From assembly GCA_011037195.1 (NCBI GenBank), contig JAAEAF010002405.1:1-64000 (forward strand): a stretch of DNA of 64,000 nucleotides, given 5' to 3'. The translations under genes were made by a program, and so were the position numbers. The DNA comes from Triatoma infestans (lineage: Eukaryota; Arthropoda; Insecta; Hemiptera; Reduviidae). Positions 43,190-53,784 of this stretch are shown here, piece by piece (the first letter of the stretch is position 1; every line of letters starts with the position of its first letter). The notes under the pieces are model-generated. The model saw only the letters and a program-made list of their open reading frames with translations, was not told the DNA's origin and made no database searches.

Positions 43190-43960
43190 GAACAGAAACA
43201 ATAAAACAAAGATGAGTCTTCTCAGAGATCTTGGTAGAGTCCTGGGTTTTAATCTTCTGGATGAAGTAGGCTCGCCTATGTGGTAATGTGAAGCTGAGGG
43301 TAGTGTGTGTGAAGCGATAGGAAGAAATTATCTGTAAGTTTAGCCATGTGTGTGTATATCTGGCATGTCAAGTTCTCTGTGTGTTTCTGACAAACCAGGG
43401 AGGTTTAGTGCAATTCGCAGTATCTTGTTTTGGAAAGTCTGCAATCGTTTTGTCAGTGTGTTGCTAGCTGTTATTCAAACTGGACAGGCGTATGTCAGGA
43501 GAGGTCTAAGGAGAGTTTTATAGAGTAGTGTGGTGCAGGAGTGTTTGAGTGGTGTGTTTCTGTTAATGAGTGGGTAGAGTTGTTTCAGTCGGGTGTATGC
43601 TTGTTGCAGTTTAGTGTTAATGTGTAGTCTCCAGGTGAGTCTTGTATCGAGGATTACGCCCAGATAACGCACTCTTTGGTCTCCAGAGAATTTCCTGGTT
43701 GTCAATTGTTAATAGGCGAAGGTCTTCATTTCGAAACCGCCGGAGAGCGAAGATTTTCGCTTCAGTTTTGCATGAGTTTAACTTTAGCTTCCATCGGTCA
43801 AACCAGCTAGTTTGTAAGTCAGTAATGCATTCGTTAATGTCTGTATTGGATGAGGCTAACATGGTAAATCCGCGTCGGTAGCTAATGTCCCTGTAGTAGG
43901 TTCAGGTATGTCCGAGCAGTAGAGGTTGAAGAGTATTGGGCTCATGATTTAAATAATTAT
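43190..43960 (-). pseudogene. Jockey-like LINE reverse transcriptase fragment
   Basis: On the minus strand, in coding order: LSPILFNLYCSDIPEP (about 43900-43950), a broken catalytic box (TDAD in place of YADD, about 43875), MLASSNTDI, WFDRWKLKLNSCKTEA, VRYLGVILDTRLTW (about 43640) and LYKTLLRPLLTYACPV (about 43490). Behind a stop the C-terminal part continues as LQTFQNKILRIALNLPG. The order and words match the Jockey clade. It differs from the other Jockey-like family in the window (58140). Several frameshifts and the lost tyrosine and second aspartate make it dead. Confidence 0.85.
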
Positions 43961-43964
43961 TATA

Positions 43965-44250
43965 ATATATATTATACATATACATTATATTATACATAAT
44001 TAAAATATATTTAAATTAAATACATATAATTAAACAAGGAAAGAAAAGAAATAAAGGAAAAATGAAGATAAGACAAAATTATAGTTATAATATAATAAAA
44101 GCAAAAAATGATAATGAAATTTTAAAATTCAAAATAAGAATAATCAGAATTCAGATATCCGGTCGTATCTAACCTTTCAGGCATAGCAAGCTTACTGGGA
44201 CAAGGGACGAGGATGTTTCTGGGCATTTAAAAACGAAACTTTTCTTAGAG
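43965..44250. other. AT-rich spacer
   Basis: Contains a TATAAT/ATTATA-rich tract (43965-44040). No gene. Confidence 0.5.
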
Positions 44251-44257
44251 AGAGAAG

Positions 44258-44502
44258 CGAAGGGATTAGCTCAGGGGACGCGCTGGGACCTCCGTCTCAG
44301 AAGTCAGTAGTGCTGTCTTTAGATTTTCTCTTGTAGGAACCTCTACAGTTCACTGTTGGTTTCTGAGTGTAATTTGGTGGTCTGTAGTTGCAGAACACTG
44401 CTTAGAGTCTGTGCACTGAGATGCTTCTATACAAGAGATGCACTGAGATGTACAATATATCTTTCAGGTCGCAGTATACTAAACCCTGACAAAAAAAAAA
44501 AA
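44258..44502 (+). mobile_element. SINE with second tail type
   Basis: The head GAAGGGATTAGCTCAGGGG has a damaged second half; the body has CTTTAGATTTTCTC and GTAGGAACCTCTACAG, and TGCACTGAGATGC is repeated in part. The tail ATCTTTCAGGTCGCAGTATA ends in a 12-base A run. This tail matches the minus-strand SINE at 26006. Confidence 0.75.
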
Positions 44503-44514
44503 TCTTGAGAGATA

Positions 44515-44760
44515 TGTTGAAATGATACAAATCTTCCTGATTGCAAATGTAATGTTTTGGTGTGAATTTGTGTATTTTTAGTAGCACGAGCGGTATTGTA
44601 TAATAAAGGGCTTGTAAGTATGCAAGTTTAAAAGAGAATGAAGTATTAGTAATAATCAAGAAATCATCACTCTTTTATAAATAAATATATTATACTTTAA
44701 GAGAAATTAAGTATTATGAATATCACAACAACAAGCTTATAAATTAACTGGAATAAACTG
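44515..44760 (+). repeat. Dispersed repeat Y, copy 1
   Basis: Shares with 51690-51990 the words GTAGCACGAGCGGT.TTGTA, AAAGGGCTTGTAA, ATAAATATATTAT and AATATCACAACAA.A.GCTTAT in the same order. I do not recognise the element. The region that follows here (44819-45264) has coding character on the minus strand. Confidence 0.55.
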
Positions 44761-44818
44761 TAATGTTATAACACAACTCAGAAGCGTCTTCTTTGAATTC
44801 TAGAACAAGTCTGTCATT

Positions 44819-45216
44819 AAAAGAATCTCTTTTCTTTGTTCCTTCAATTCCTCCCCTGTGAGAAGAAGGGGTAGTACAGTGCCATAATTGTTCTTCAATT
44901 TTTCCAGTAACTGTTTCCATATACCTGGCTTGTCCTTTTGCAAGGGAATGTCACATATCTAGATATTTTTGATTTATTTATATTAATATATTTCTAAGTT
45001 TCTTGCATCCATCACAGAAAGAATCTCTTCTCTTTGTTCCTTCAATTCCTCCCCTGTGAGAAGAAGGGGAAGTACAATGCCATAATTGTTCTTAAATTTT
45101 TCCAGTAACTGTTTCCATATACCTGGCTTGTCCTTTTGCAAGGGAATGTCACATATCTAGATTTTTTTGATTTATTTATATTAATATATTTCTAAGTTTC
45201 TTGCATCCATCACACA
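44819..45216 (-). repeat. 199-bp tandem duplication with coding-like sequence
   Basis: Two units, 44819-45017 and 45018-45216, about 97 percent alike by eye. On the minus strand each reads, after TCTAG, CDIPLQKDKPGIWKQLLEKL (or KF), then NNYGTVLPLLLTGEEL and KEQRKEIL. The few differences between units include silent changes. Preceding this, a stop lies in the ATTAATATAAATAAATC part, so the unit looks like an exon with an intron-like left flank ending in TCTAG. I do not recognise the protein; it could be a transposon-encoded product or a host exon. Confidence 0.7.
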
Positions 45217-45264
45217 AAATTGACAACTGACAACCTTTCCAGATCCGAGCCTCTTTCGAGCCAT
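45181..45264 (-). CDS. Short ATG-initiated frame before the tandem repeat
   Basis: The frame begins at ATG in GACCATGGC, a good eukaryotic start context, and encodes MARKRLGSGKVVSCQFCVMD, then seven more residues. It has a basic start and a CXXC pair (SCQFC). Its last part overlaps the tandem repeat. It might be a first exon for the sequence described at 44819, which would need splicing over the ATAAATAAATC stretch. Family unknown; a real gene is not established. Confidence 0.3.
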   Translation of the reverse strand: MARKRLGSGKVVSCQFCVMDARNLEIY

Positions 45265-45299
45265 GGTCTGAGATTAAATATTCAAGTTCGCCTGTCAGC

Positions 45300-46400
45300 A
45301 CAACAGAACAGCTAGAACAACCAGCGCACTTTTTTAAAATTTAGACTGTGCGATTAAGTGGTCGTCGTCTGCTTCTGTACTCGCTTATTTAAAAACCGAT
45401 ATAGAAGGAATCTATCTTAAGCGACCGCACATGCCACAGACTATACGAGATGTGGTTCATAAATTTCGGATCTGAGAGGAGAGAAGTGACCAACATAACT
45501 CGAGAGATCGTTCAAAGAACCGATAATTGACAAGAACAAAAAATTCAAGATAAGAAGAGCCAGCGCTTAAACCAGGAAGATCTTTTATTTACACCTCGAA
45601 TGCCACTTTCTTAGGCAATATATTGCCCAAAGAGCAAGAAACTTTAAGCAATACTTATTATTAAGATGAAATGCGAAGCACATCAGGGTTTCAAGAGTTG
45701 TGTCAATTGCCAGCAGATAATTAGGAGATGTTGGAGGCAGGGAAAATAAATTCATGATAATAAAAAACTCTCTGAAGCCTTCCCAGCATATCGCACGGCT
45801 GAAAGTCTCATACCTACGACCTATAGGAAACAATTAGACATGAAATAGTGTTGATCACCTGGAATACCGATTTAGCGTTTAGAGGCACTTATAATTAAAA
45901 GCATTTCATACTTAAAATGAAATCTGTCTAAACTCCGTTTATACCTAGTTGCACCTTTCTGCGGAAGCCATCTTTCATATTATGTAGAATATCAAAAAGT
46001 TGCTTAAAACTTAAAATCCATTACATTGAATAGATAATATCTTCAATGAGTTTTGGATTTTACATTATACTGATTATAACATCGAATCTGCTCACTTAAA
46101 TTTTATAAGAGCTTCTTTAATTTAAATAAAAGTATTCCTGCTCTGGATAATGAGAATGGAATTTAAATTGAGATCATTTTTATATAATATAATTAAGAGA
46201 CTTCTAAAATTGGTTAGGAATGATTCTCAGTAAGAATGAAACATGGACTATTTATTAAATTAATTTATTTTAGATTTGAATGATCATTGTCTACTTATAA
46301 ATTTAAATTGGTATTCACAAATTTAAAAATAACTATAAGAAAAAAGTAAAAATATGACTGGAATTCCTTACTTAGATAATAAGTAAAGAAATCAATAACA
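45300..46400. other. Gene-free stretch
   Basis: No motif or repeat partner recognised; an 82-residue minus frame at 45585-45833 lacks support. Confidence 0.45.
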
Positions 46401-46417
46401 CATTGAATAATTTGAAA

Positions 46418-46670
46418 AGGGAAGGGAATAGCTAAGTGGGCTAAGCGTACTGGACTCCCGGAACTGGAGGACCCGAGTTCGAGTCCAGCTTGTGCCACCC
46501 TTTGATTTTTTTCTCTTCCTAGGAGCCTCTACAGCTCACTGCCCGGTGATGGACAGTGTTGTCTGTAACGAGAGAACACTGTCCGGAGGTCGGCGTTGCA
46601 CTGAGAAGACTCCGGGCGCCAATAACCATAGATGTTGACGCGCCTTAAATTAAAAAGAAAAAATAATAAT
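46418..46670 (+). mobile_element. Full-length SINE, family A
   Basis: Head GGGAATAGCTAAGTGGGCTA (A box) and GAGTTCGAGTCC (B box). Body CCTAGGAGCCTCTACAGCTC and the perfect stem GGACAGTGTT...AACACTGTCC. Tail CTCCGGGCGCCAATAACC and GATGTTGACGCGCCTTAAAT. Flanks AATAATTTGAAA (46406-46417) and AATTATTTGAAA (46671-46682) are a 12-bp target duplication with one change. Confidence 0.9.
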
Positions 46671-46689
46671 AATTATTTGAAAGAATATT

Positions 46690-47380
46690 TGAAATGCATG
46701 AATAGAGAATCTTTCTGCAAATATATAATACATATATAGCTTAATTTAATTGTGAAACTAGACGCTAACTCACCTCAATTAATCTTTGATGTGATTAAAA
46801 TATTGTATCGATTAGGATAGTCAAGCAAATATCAAATATTAAAATAGTTTGCAATGAGTTTATTATATAAAATTATTGAATATAGTTCTCCGTGCTTTTT
46901 CGATAATATCTGTTATTTACTTAGATATATCTCCAAACATATTGTGTAAACAAGGATAGAAATCTTGAAATTTCTTTGTTTATTCTTGTAATATTAGATG
47001 GAAGGGAAATATATAGAAATTCTTTTGCATTTTTATGGATGTAGAGAAATAGTGGAAGAATGTCATTTCTTATTCTTTCCAATAGGAGTACAGGAGACGT
47101 GTCATGAATTCAAGCAAGTTATAATTCCCCCTAGGCCATAAGATGACGGGTTTGGTTTTGTAAAGAGATGTTGTTGTCACATGTCATAATGTTTATATTG
47201 GGATGTTCTATGTTGTAATATACATAACTTTATATTATTTGTATGTTCCGTTCCATGTTTGTTTTTTTTTTTCTTGATCAAATCTGAAATTTATTATTAT
47301 TTTGTACAATTTGGGGGTTGTGTATTCTTGAATTATTGGATTTTTCATACTTTTTTTTTTGATCTTTGTTATCTTCTTAT
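46690..47380. other. AT-rich spacer, no gene recognised
   Basis: Nothing supported. The open frame that starts at 47259 enters the LINE only at about 47385. Confidence 0.5.
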
Positions 47381-47384
47381 TTCA

Positions 47385-48290
47385 ATGGAAAGAGGAGTTA
47401 GACAAGGAGACCCCTTATCACCCAACATTTTTAATGCGGTGTTAGAACAAGTGCTTAGAGAGTTACACTGGGAGCATGTAGGTATAACCATCAACGGGAA
47501 AAAATTGAACAATTTGAGGTTTGCCGACGATGTAGTTTTGTTTGCTACTTCAGGGGAGGATTTGATGTATATGATACAGGAGCTTTTGAAACATGCTTCC
47601 AAAGCAGGGCTAAGCATTAATATCCAAAAAAACAAAATTACTGACAAACGGACCTCAAATGACAATAGAGATAAACGGAAAAGAAACCAACTGGGTTAGT
47701 GAAGAAGTCTATTTAGGACAGTTAATTTCTTTTAAAAATAGAACTACGCAGGAGGTGAATAGAAGAGTTTCTATCAGTTGGAAGAAGTACTGGTCTCTTA
47801 AGCATATCTTCAAAGCTCCGTTGAACATGGAGATAAAGAAGAAGATTTTCGACACATGCATAGCTCCAAGTCTCCTGTATGGCGCACAGACATGGTCTCT
47901 AACCAAAAAAAACGTACAACGGTTACGCTTCACACAACGGGCTATGGAAAGAAACCTTCTAGGTATAAAAAAAAGGGATAGAGTTCGGACGACTGACATT
48001 AGAAGGAAGACACGTATCATAGATGTGGTGATGACAGCAAAGAAATTGGGCTGGCCATCTGTGTAGAATCGATGATGGAAGGTGGACAAGATCCTGCGTA
48101 GAATGGTGTCCTGTCGACAGAAAGAGAAGAAGAGGTAGACAGTTTACTAGGTGGCGAGACGAGATAAAAGAAGTAGCCGGAATAAATTTTAGTACAAAGG
48201 CAAAAATGAGAGATGAGTGGAATGCAATGGGAGAGGCCTTTGCCCAGAAATGGGCCTAATTCCTGTAAAATACAAAGAGGTTAAAAGTGA
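47385..48290 (+). pseudogene. RTE-like LINE 3' part, two frameshifts
   Basis: A 5'-truncated LINE beginning at the palm domain. Frame 1 (to about 47625) has RGVRQGDPLSPNIFN and the intact catalytic box LRFADDVVLF (about 47516-47540). A one-base change in an A run near 47624-47630 moves the frame; frame 2 (to about 48045) has VYLGQLISFKN, APSLLYGAQTWSL and RFTQRAMERNLLGI. A second shift near 48046 leads to GHLCRIDDGRWT, RRRGRQFTRWRDEIKEVAG and a stop at 48257. The LGQLI, YGAQTWSLT, R..QRAMER and RGR....RW words are typical of RTE-clade elements. It is the younger of the two RTE-like copies (compare 4516). Confidence 0.9.
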
Positions 48291-48299
48291 GTGAAGTGA

Positions 48300-50640
48300 T
48301 ATTTTATTATTATTTAGTAGCAAGGTGCTGTTATCTAGTTTAGTTATGGATTATTTTACATCAACAGTAACTTTCTTTTATTATTTTCTTTATTTATAAT
48401 TATTATTTCAATTTAAAAAAAAAAAAAAAAACTATATCTTATGATTTGTGTTGATAACTTATGGAATTAATAAAGGCTTGTTTTATTTATTTATTTATTT
48501 TATCTTCTTATTTACTCCCACAACAAGAATATTGGGAAAAATATATTTCCCTTGTTAAATATAAAGTCCCTTATGGAATTGTGCCTGTTTTTCAGATATA
48601 ACCCCCCAAAGGAAAAATCTGATTGCATGATCTCTAGATTATAAAATAATGTGTGAACATGAGTGAGTTAAAATAAAATGATGAACGGCGCTTGTGAACG
48701 CATAACATAGAGAAAATTTATAATTCATAAGTAGTGATTGATTGACAATGATTACCCCAGCATTTTTATGGGTAAATTTATTTTTGTGAGATTTTTGGGA
48801 GATCATAGTTATATAGGATTTCTTCGAAAGTGGCTCAGACAGAACTTTTTGGTATGATTTTTCTTGTCTAATTTTTTTTCTTAAAAAAATAATAAAATCT
48901 TAAATTTATCTTGTATAAAAATTAACTTGCCAATATAAAAACAATATAAATAGTTAAGTTTGGCCGTTGCATAACGAAGTACAGCGATGGTTGGCACAAA
49001 CTAAAGGAGAAAACTTTTAAGCTTTAGAAAAGTTAAATTTTCAATATAATTTAATAACAAAGACTGAATCAGCTTATAATCACCCACTTATCCTTCCCCC
49101 CGCGCGCCAAACTCTTTGGGAAAATCTGCTCTATGTTATCCTAGTTTAGATTAATTTATCAAATTACATGGAACATATTTCCTCTGGTAAAGGTAAAACG
49201 TCAGGTTAAAATAAATTATTAGAAACTTATAGGAACCCTTCCAAGTGTTTCAAATAGAACTATTAATGCCACAAGAAAACTTTAAATTTTATCCTAACTT
49301 TTGCGTGACATTTGGTGACCTTTTTGGTTGGAACCAAAACAGAGGTAACGGACCTTTTTTTTTATCCTGAATGCACTCTAATTATTTCTACAATCTACTA
49401 TTATTGGTGTACTCTACTTTTGACAGCACCAATTTATGTGGCCATCTGAAAAGCCTTGACAGAAAATTTATCACATAAGATTTCAAAAATTGTGAACAGA
49501 GAATTGTGGTAAGTGCTATTCACAAATAGGGTAAGTGGTATTTCATAAGAGGAATTTTTTAAATGAAATAAAATCATAAGAGGAAGTGGGAAGTGGGAAG
49601 TAAAACTGATTATTTTGTTCACGAATTAAAAAAGAAAATTCTACTTATTCCAGTTTCATTGTAAAGATTCTCAATTGGTATAAGAGTATATAATGGGTTT
49701 CAGAAGGAGAGAAAATGGGTTATATAGATAAATAAACTAGAAGTGTGGGTGAACACTGTATAATCGAAAAGTAGCACAAACTGCCTGGACTTTACACTAA
49801 AATATATAAAATGGTAGTGAGAGGTAAAGAGAAAGGGTTGATGACGCGTTGTAACTGCTGTATGAACTCTGCTGCAAAACTGTTGGTAGATTCTCTCCTG
49901 TGCCTGACGCAGCTGTATTTAAACAGTTTCACCCAGTCTAGTCTGACGTAAATTAATGAGTGAGGCTGTCTCTCTCACACTCTCTCTCTCTCTCTCTGCT
50001 TTGGATCCCTCACTTCGGATAATATTACAGTTATTTTAAATTTAAAAATTAAATGAGTTAACTTCAATTTTAAGATGGTATGTGTTTTTTTTCATCTAAG
50101 ATTTTTTTTTTTTATAAACTCATAAAAATATAAAGTGAATATTTATTTATTTCAAACGAAATGTCCTGATTATTAAATTTAGTGATATTTCATTAAAGTT
50201 ATCTTTAGTAAGTGGATGAAACAATAGCTTTATTCAAGTGTAAATAATCTAAATAATCTTACAAGGACATCATATCTCTGGGTATTATTGAATATATTAC
50301 GCAATATGTCAAGCCAGTTCTAGCGTAAACAGAACTGTAGCTGATTCAATCGTTAATCTGTCCGAAGTATCTTGGACATATCAACAAGATGCCTACCAGT
50401 TACTTTACTAACACAAACTATACGACAATTTATTGTCTAAAGGGGCCTCCTTAATTCAATCAATACAGTATTTTAATATATCAGATCAATATAGTACCCA
50501 ATGACAAGTACATTAATTTTATCCCAACAGTTTTAGAGATATGCAGTAAAGAAACGATATTATTATATCGTTATCGTATTATATATTATGTGAATATTAA
50601 TTGTTAACTTATCAATTCTCTTACTGCACTCAATACCAAT
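48300..50640. other. Gene-free stretch with TC microsatellite
   Basis: AT-rich DNA; a TTTA tract at 48479-48500 and a (TC)n tract at about 49970-49999. No conserved motif. Confidence 0.5.
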
Positions 50641-50646
50641 ATAAAA

Positions 50647-50757
50647 TGGGCTACGGTTATAGCTGAGTGGTTAGAGGTGTAGACCGCCAAGCTGGAAAGT
50701 ATTTTGGTACTGGTTCGATTCCCGATCAAAGCCTTGGATTAACCTTGGATGCACGGC
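50647..50757 (+). mobile_element. tRNA-like SINE head
   Basis: A box TATAGCTGAGTGGTTAGAGG and B box GGTTCGATTCCC are 45 bases apart with an extended middle part, as in class II (Leu/Ser) tRNAs. The ends GGCT and AGCC could pair over only four bases, so it is not a working tRNA gene. It is followed at once by the Jockey fragment. A possible relative lies at 22980. Confidence 0.6.
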
Positions 50758-50764
50758 AGACACC

Positions 50765-51590
50765 CAAACTGATTCTAATACCATTCTTTCCACCTATGCA
50801 GACGATACTGCTATACGTTCCTCCAATTCCCACAGAAATATATGCAAATCCATCTCACTACTTTGGAGAACTGGTTAAAAAATGGAAGATTAAACTCAAT
50901 GAGAACAAGTACCTCAAGGTTATCTTCACCTTACATAGAATATATTACAATCAAGTCCCTTTGCCAACCTCTGATGTCGTCCCCTACCTTGGGATGTACA
51001 TCGACAAAAGACTCACTTGGAACCCTCACACATTACTGAAAAGACAAGATATGAACACACGGTCAGGTAACTAAAACAACTCTTAGACAACAGATCTAGA
51101 CTCCCACTAGAAAACAAACGTCTACTATACACATCACTTATTATACCAATTTGGACATATGGCCCGGAACTATGGGGTTCAACCAAGGTTCTAACCTTCA
51201 CCGTATCCAATCCTTACAATCCAAAATCCGCGAACTATAGTCAACGCTCCTTTTTATGTCTCCAACCAAACCATCCATAACGAACTTAATATCCCTTTCT
51301 TATCAGAAGTAATCAAACTCAGATATAAATTACTCTATATTCATTCATATCCTAACCCACTAGCCCGTCATCTTTCATCCCGTACCCTACTAAATAACTC
51401 TCCTAGACGGCTTAAGCGCCAGTGGCCTCGAGACATTCTCTCTGGTGACAGTGAGTGATTTTCTGATTAGGAGTGCTACCATTAGGTAGTTTCTCCATTC
51501 GGATTTTATTTTATTGTCATTGTATTCACATTTACTTATGCCACAATATTACTGGTGTAAATTTCTTAAAACAAATAAATAAAGCCTTGG
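50765..51590 (+). pseudogene. Jockey-like LINE 3' half, broken
   Basis: Starts just before the catalytic box (STYADDTAI, 50792-50815), so the whole palm upstream is missing. It continues in several frames with KQLLDNRSRLPLENKRLLY, IPIWTYGPELWGSTK, then a decayed APFYVSN-type word and RRLKRQWPRDILS (about 51410-51445). A 3' UTR follows and ends in AAATAAATAAAG (about 51570-51590). Same family as 58140-59660 and 14000-14690. Confidence 0.82.
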
Positions 51591-51689
51591 AATTTATTTG
51601 ATCAATTAATATGGGAAATTATAGAAAAGTGTGTTCGCTATTTGCCTCCGTACACAACTCCTGGAAGGTAAATGGGCGTAAAGAGCCCG

Positions 51690-51990
51690 CCAGGTTTCCT
51701 TTTGAAATGTTTTTGGTGTGATGTGTGTGTAGTTGTAGTTTGTAGTATAGCACAAGCGGTTTTGTAAAGGGCTTGTAAATGTATTTGGTGTGTTGCGTGT
51801 GTAATGTAGTTTGCAGTATAGCACGAGCGGTTTTGTAAAGGGCTTTTGTGTTGTATGTTTTAAGGAGAGAGAAATATTAGAAATAAGTAGAGATCACCAC
51901 TGTTTTTGAAATAAATATATTATTCTCTAAATGAATTTAAGTACTTAACAATATCACAACAATATGCTTATTAAATCAATTATTTATCTA
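51690..51990 (+). repeat. Dispersed repeat Y, copy 2, with 64-bp duplication
   Basis: Related to 44515-44760. Within it GTAGTATAGCACAAGCGGTT and GCAGTATAGCACGAGCGGTT, each followed by TTGTAAAGGGCTT, show that a segment of about 64 bp is tandemly doubled (about 51715-51845). Confidence 0.6.
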
Positions 51991-52394
51991 GATTAAATGC
52001 TAAACTCTTCTAACTGGCACTGAAGTTAAGTGAGCGATTCTTGATACAAATGTTCTGGTTGAATATCTAATTCAGACTGTCCTGTTTGAAAGCAGAATTT
52101 AGACTGTTTAAAGAATGCTCTGCTCTAGCGGGGGATTTTCTCCTACAAAATAGTTGGCCAATTGGCATTGTCTTACCTTAACCGATTCTTGTCCATTTGT
52201 CTCTTCAATAGCACTGTCCTTAATTTAATAGTACCTGACTCTTTCTCCTTCACTAAAATACCCTATTTGAAGTAGCTAAAATTCACTATTTTATTTACGA
52301 AAATTATTTCACTTAAAATATTGTCAAAATTTCATTAAACTATTTTTCCAAATTTATTTTTTCCAATTGCTACTTCCACTATACCATGGTCTGA

Positions 52395-52795
52395 TCCATT
52401 TTGCAGTGTTGTTCTCCAGTATGGAATCTATTCACCACCTGATTTATCGAAAAACTACAAAAGACACAAAACAAATTTCTTCAAATTATCTACTTTAAAA
52501 GTTGGCCTCTTAACTACTGACTCCTTAAAGCTCAATTGAACTTGACTCCTCTGAAGTCTCGAATACTTTACTTTGATATACTGGACTCTCCTTAAAATGT
52601 ATAAACTCTTTCATGGTTGCCCTCAGCTGCTAAGCAAATAATTGTGGAGACCTATACACTCAACCAGACACATAACAAATTCTTTCACATCTCATATTAC
52701 TCTACCAATTATATTAAAGACGCTCTTATTAATAGAATGTTGAATTCTGCTAATAAATTTACCCAACTTTCTTAAAAATTGATCTATAATATAGA
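52395..52795 (+). pseudogene. CR1-like LINE C-terminal fragment
   Basis: Translations in changing frames give LEYG-like QYGIYSPPD, KLQKTQNKFLQIIYFKSW, LNLTPLKSRILYFDIL and LLKMYKLFHGCPQLL. The order (VWNP..., VQ..F.., L..LK.RR...D, LYK..HG) is that of the thumb and C-terminal part of CR1-like reverse transcriptases. Stops are frequent. No catalytic box or tail was found. Confidence 0.65.
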
Positions 52796-52799
52796 CAAT

Positions 52800-53780
52800 T
52801 AATAGTAGATTTAATAGTAGTAGTTATCTATTAGTTGTTCAAATATTATTTTGTATATAGGTACGTTATGAAGATTAATTTTTTTTTATTACATATGTAG
52901 CCCGACTCATGCAAATGGACTACACTAACATTATTATTTATTTATTTCAATGGACGTTTGTAATCCGTCTATATGAAATAAATAAATAATAATGATTGCA
53001 CTACAAAAATATCGATAGTAATCAAAGTTTAAACAAAGATCGTTTTGATCATATTTATGTAAAACTAGCAAAAACCTGAGAATTCATTTTATAATCTCAC
53101 TTGTTTGGCGGATGTAATCGAAAATTTCACTCCGGAACGCTAATTGAACTTGCAACAATTTTTCGTTTTTGTACACACAAATCACATTAATTTAGTAATC
53201 CTTTAAAATTTTTTTGTTCTTACACCTGTATGGCTGTATTTTTCGGATGATATTAGATTGCTATCATATCGTCTGTAAATTTCTGTAAATGTCGAAAATC
53301 TGTCTGTTATTCTGTAAATTTCGAAAATTTTATATGACTACAGTACATTTTCAGACAATATTAAGAGAGAGTTTCCGAAGAAAAAAGAAAATAATAATAA
53401 CAATAATAATGATAATTTTAAAATTAAAGATAAGCCTAATAAAATCTTGTATGAATGATATATATGATAGCAATCTAATAAAATTGCAGTTTCTCCCTGC
53501 CTGCTTGGAGAAACTTTAGTTTGTACTAGTACCTAACGTAATGGCTAAAGTTTTTTGGCTAGTTAAAAACTTTTTTTGTTTTAGACTAGTTAAAGTACGA
53601 ATCTTTAGTTTTCACCCTGGTTAAAATTATACAAATAACCACTATTTTAATTTTTCATTTGTGTGTATGAAATTCAATTTATTCCATAACATTTTTAGCA
53701 ATAAATTAGAAATTTAATGGTGATAATTTCAACTCCATTTTACATTAGAATTGATAGTAAAAATGTTTACTAATAGACTG
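52800..53780. other. AT-rich spacer, weak family X traces
   Basis: Around 53100-53180 the words GAAAATTTCACTCCGGAAC and TTTCGTTTTTGTACACACA hint at an old X copy. No gene. Confidence 0.4.
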
Positions 53781-53784
53781 AGTT

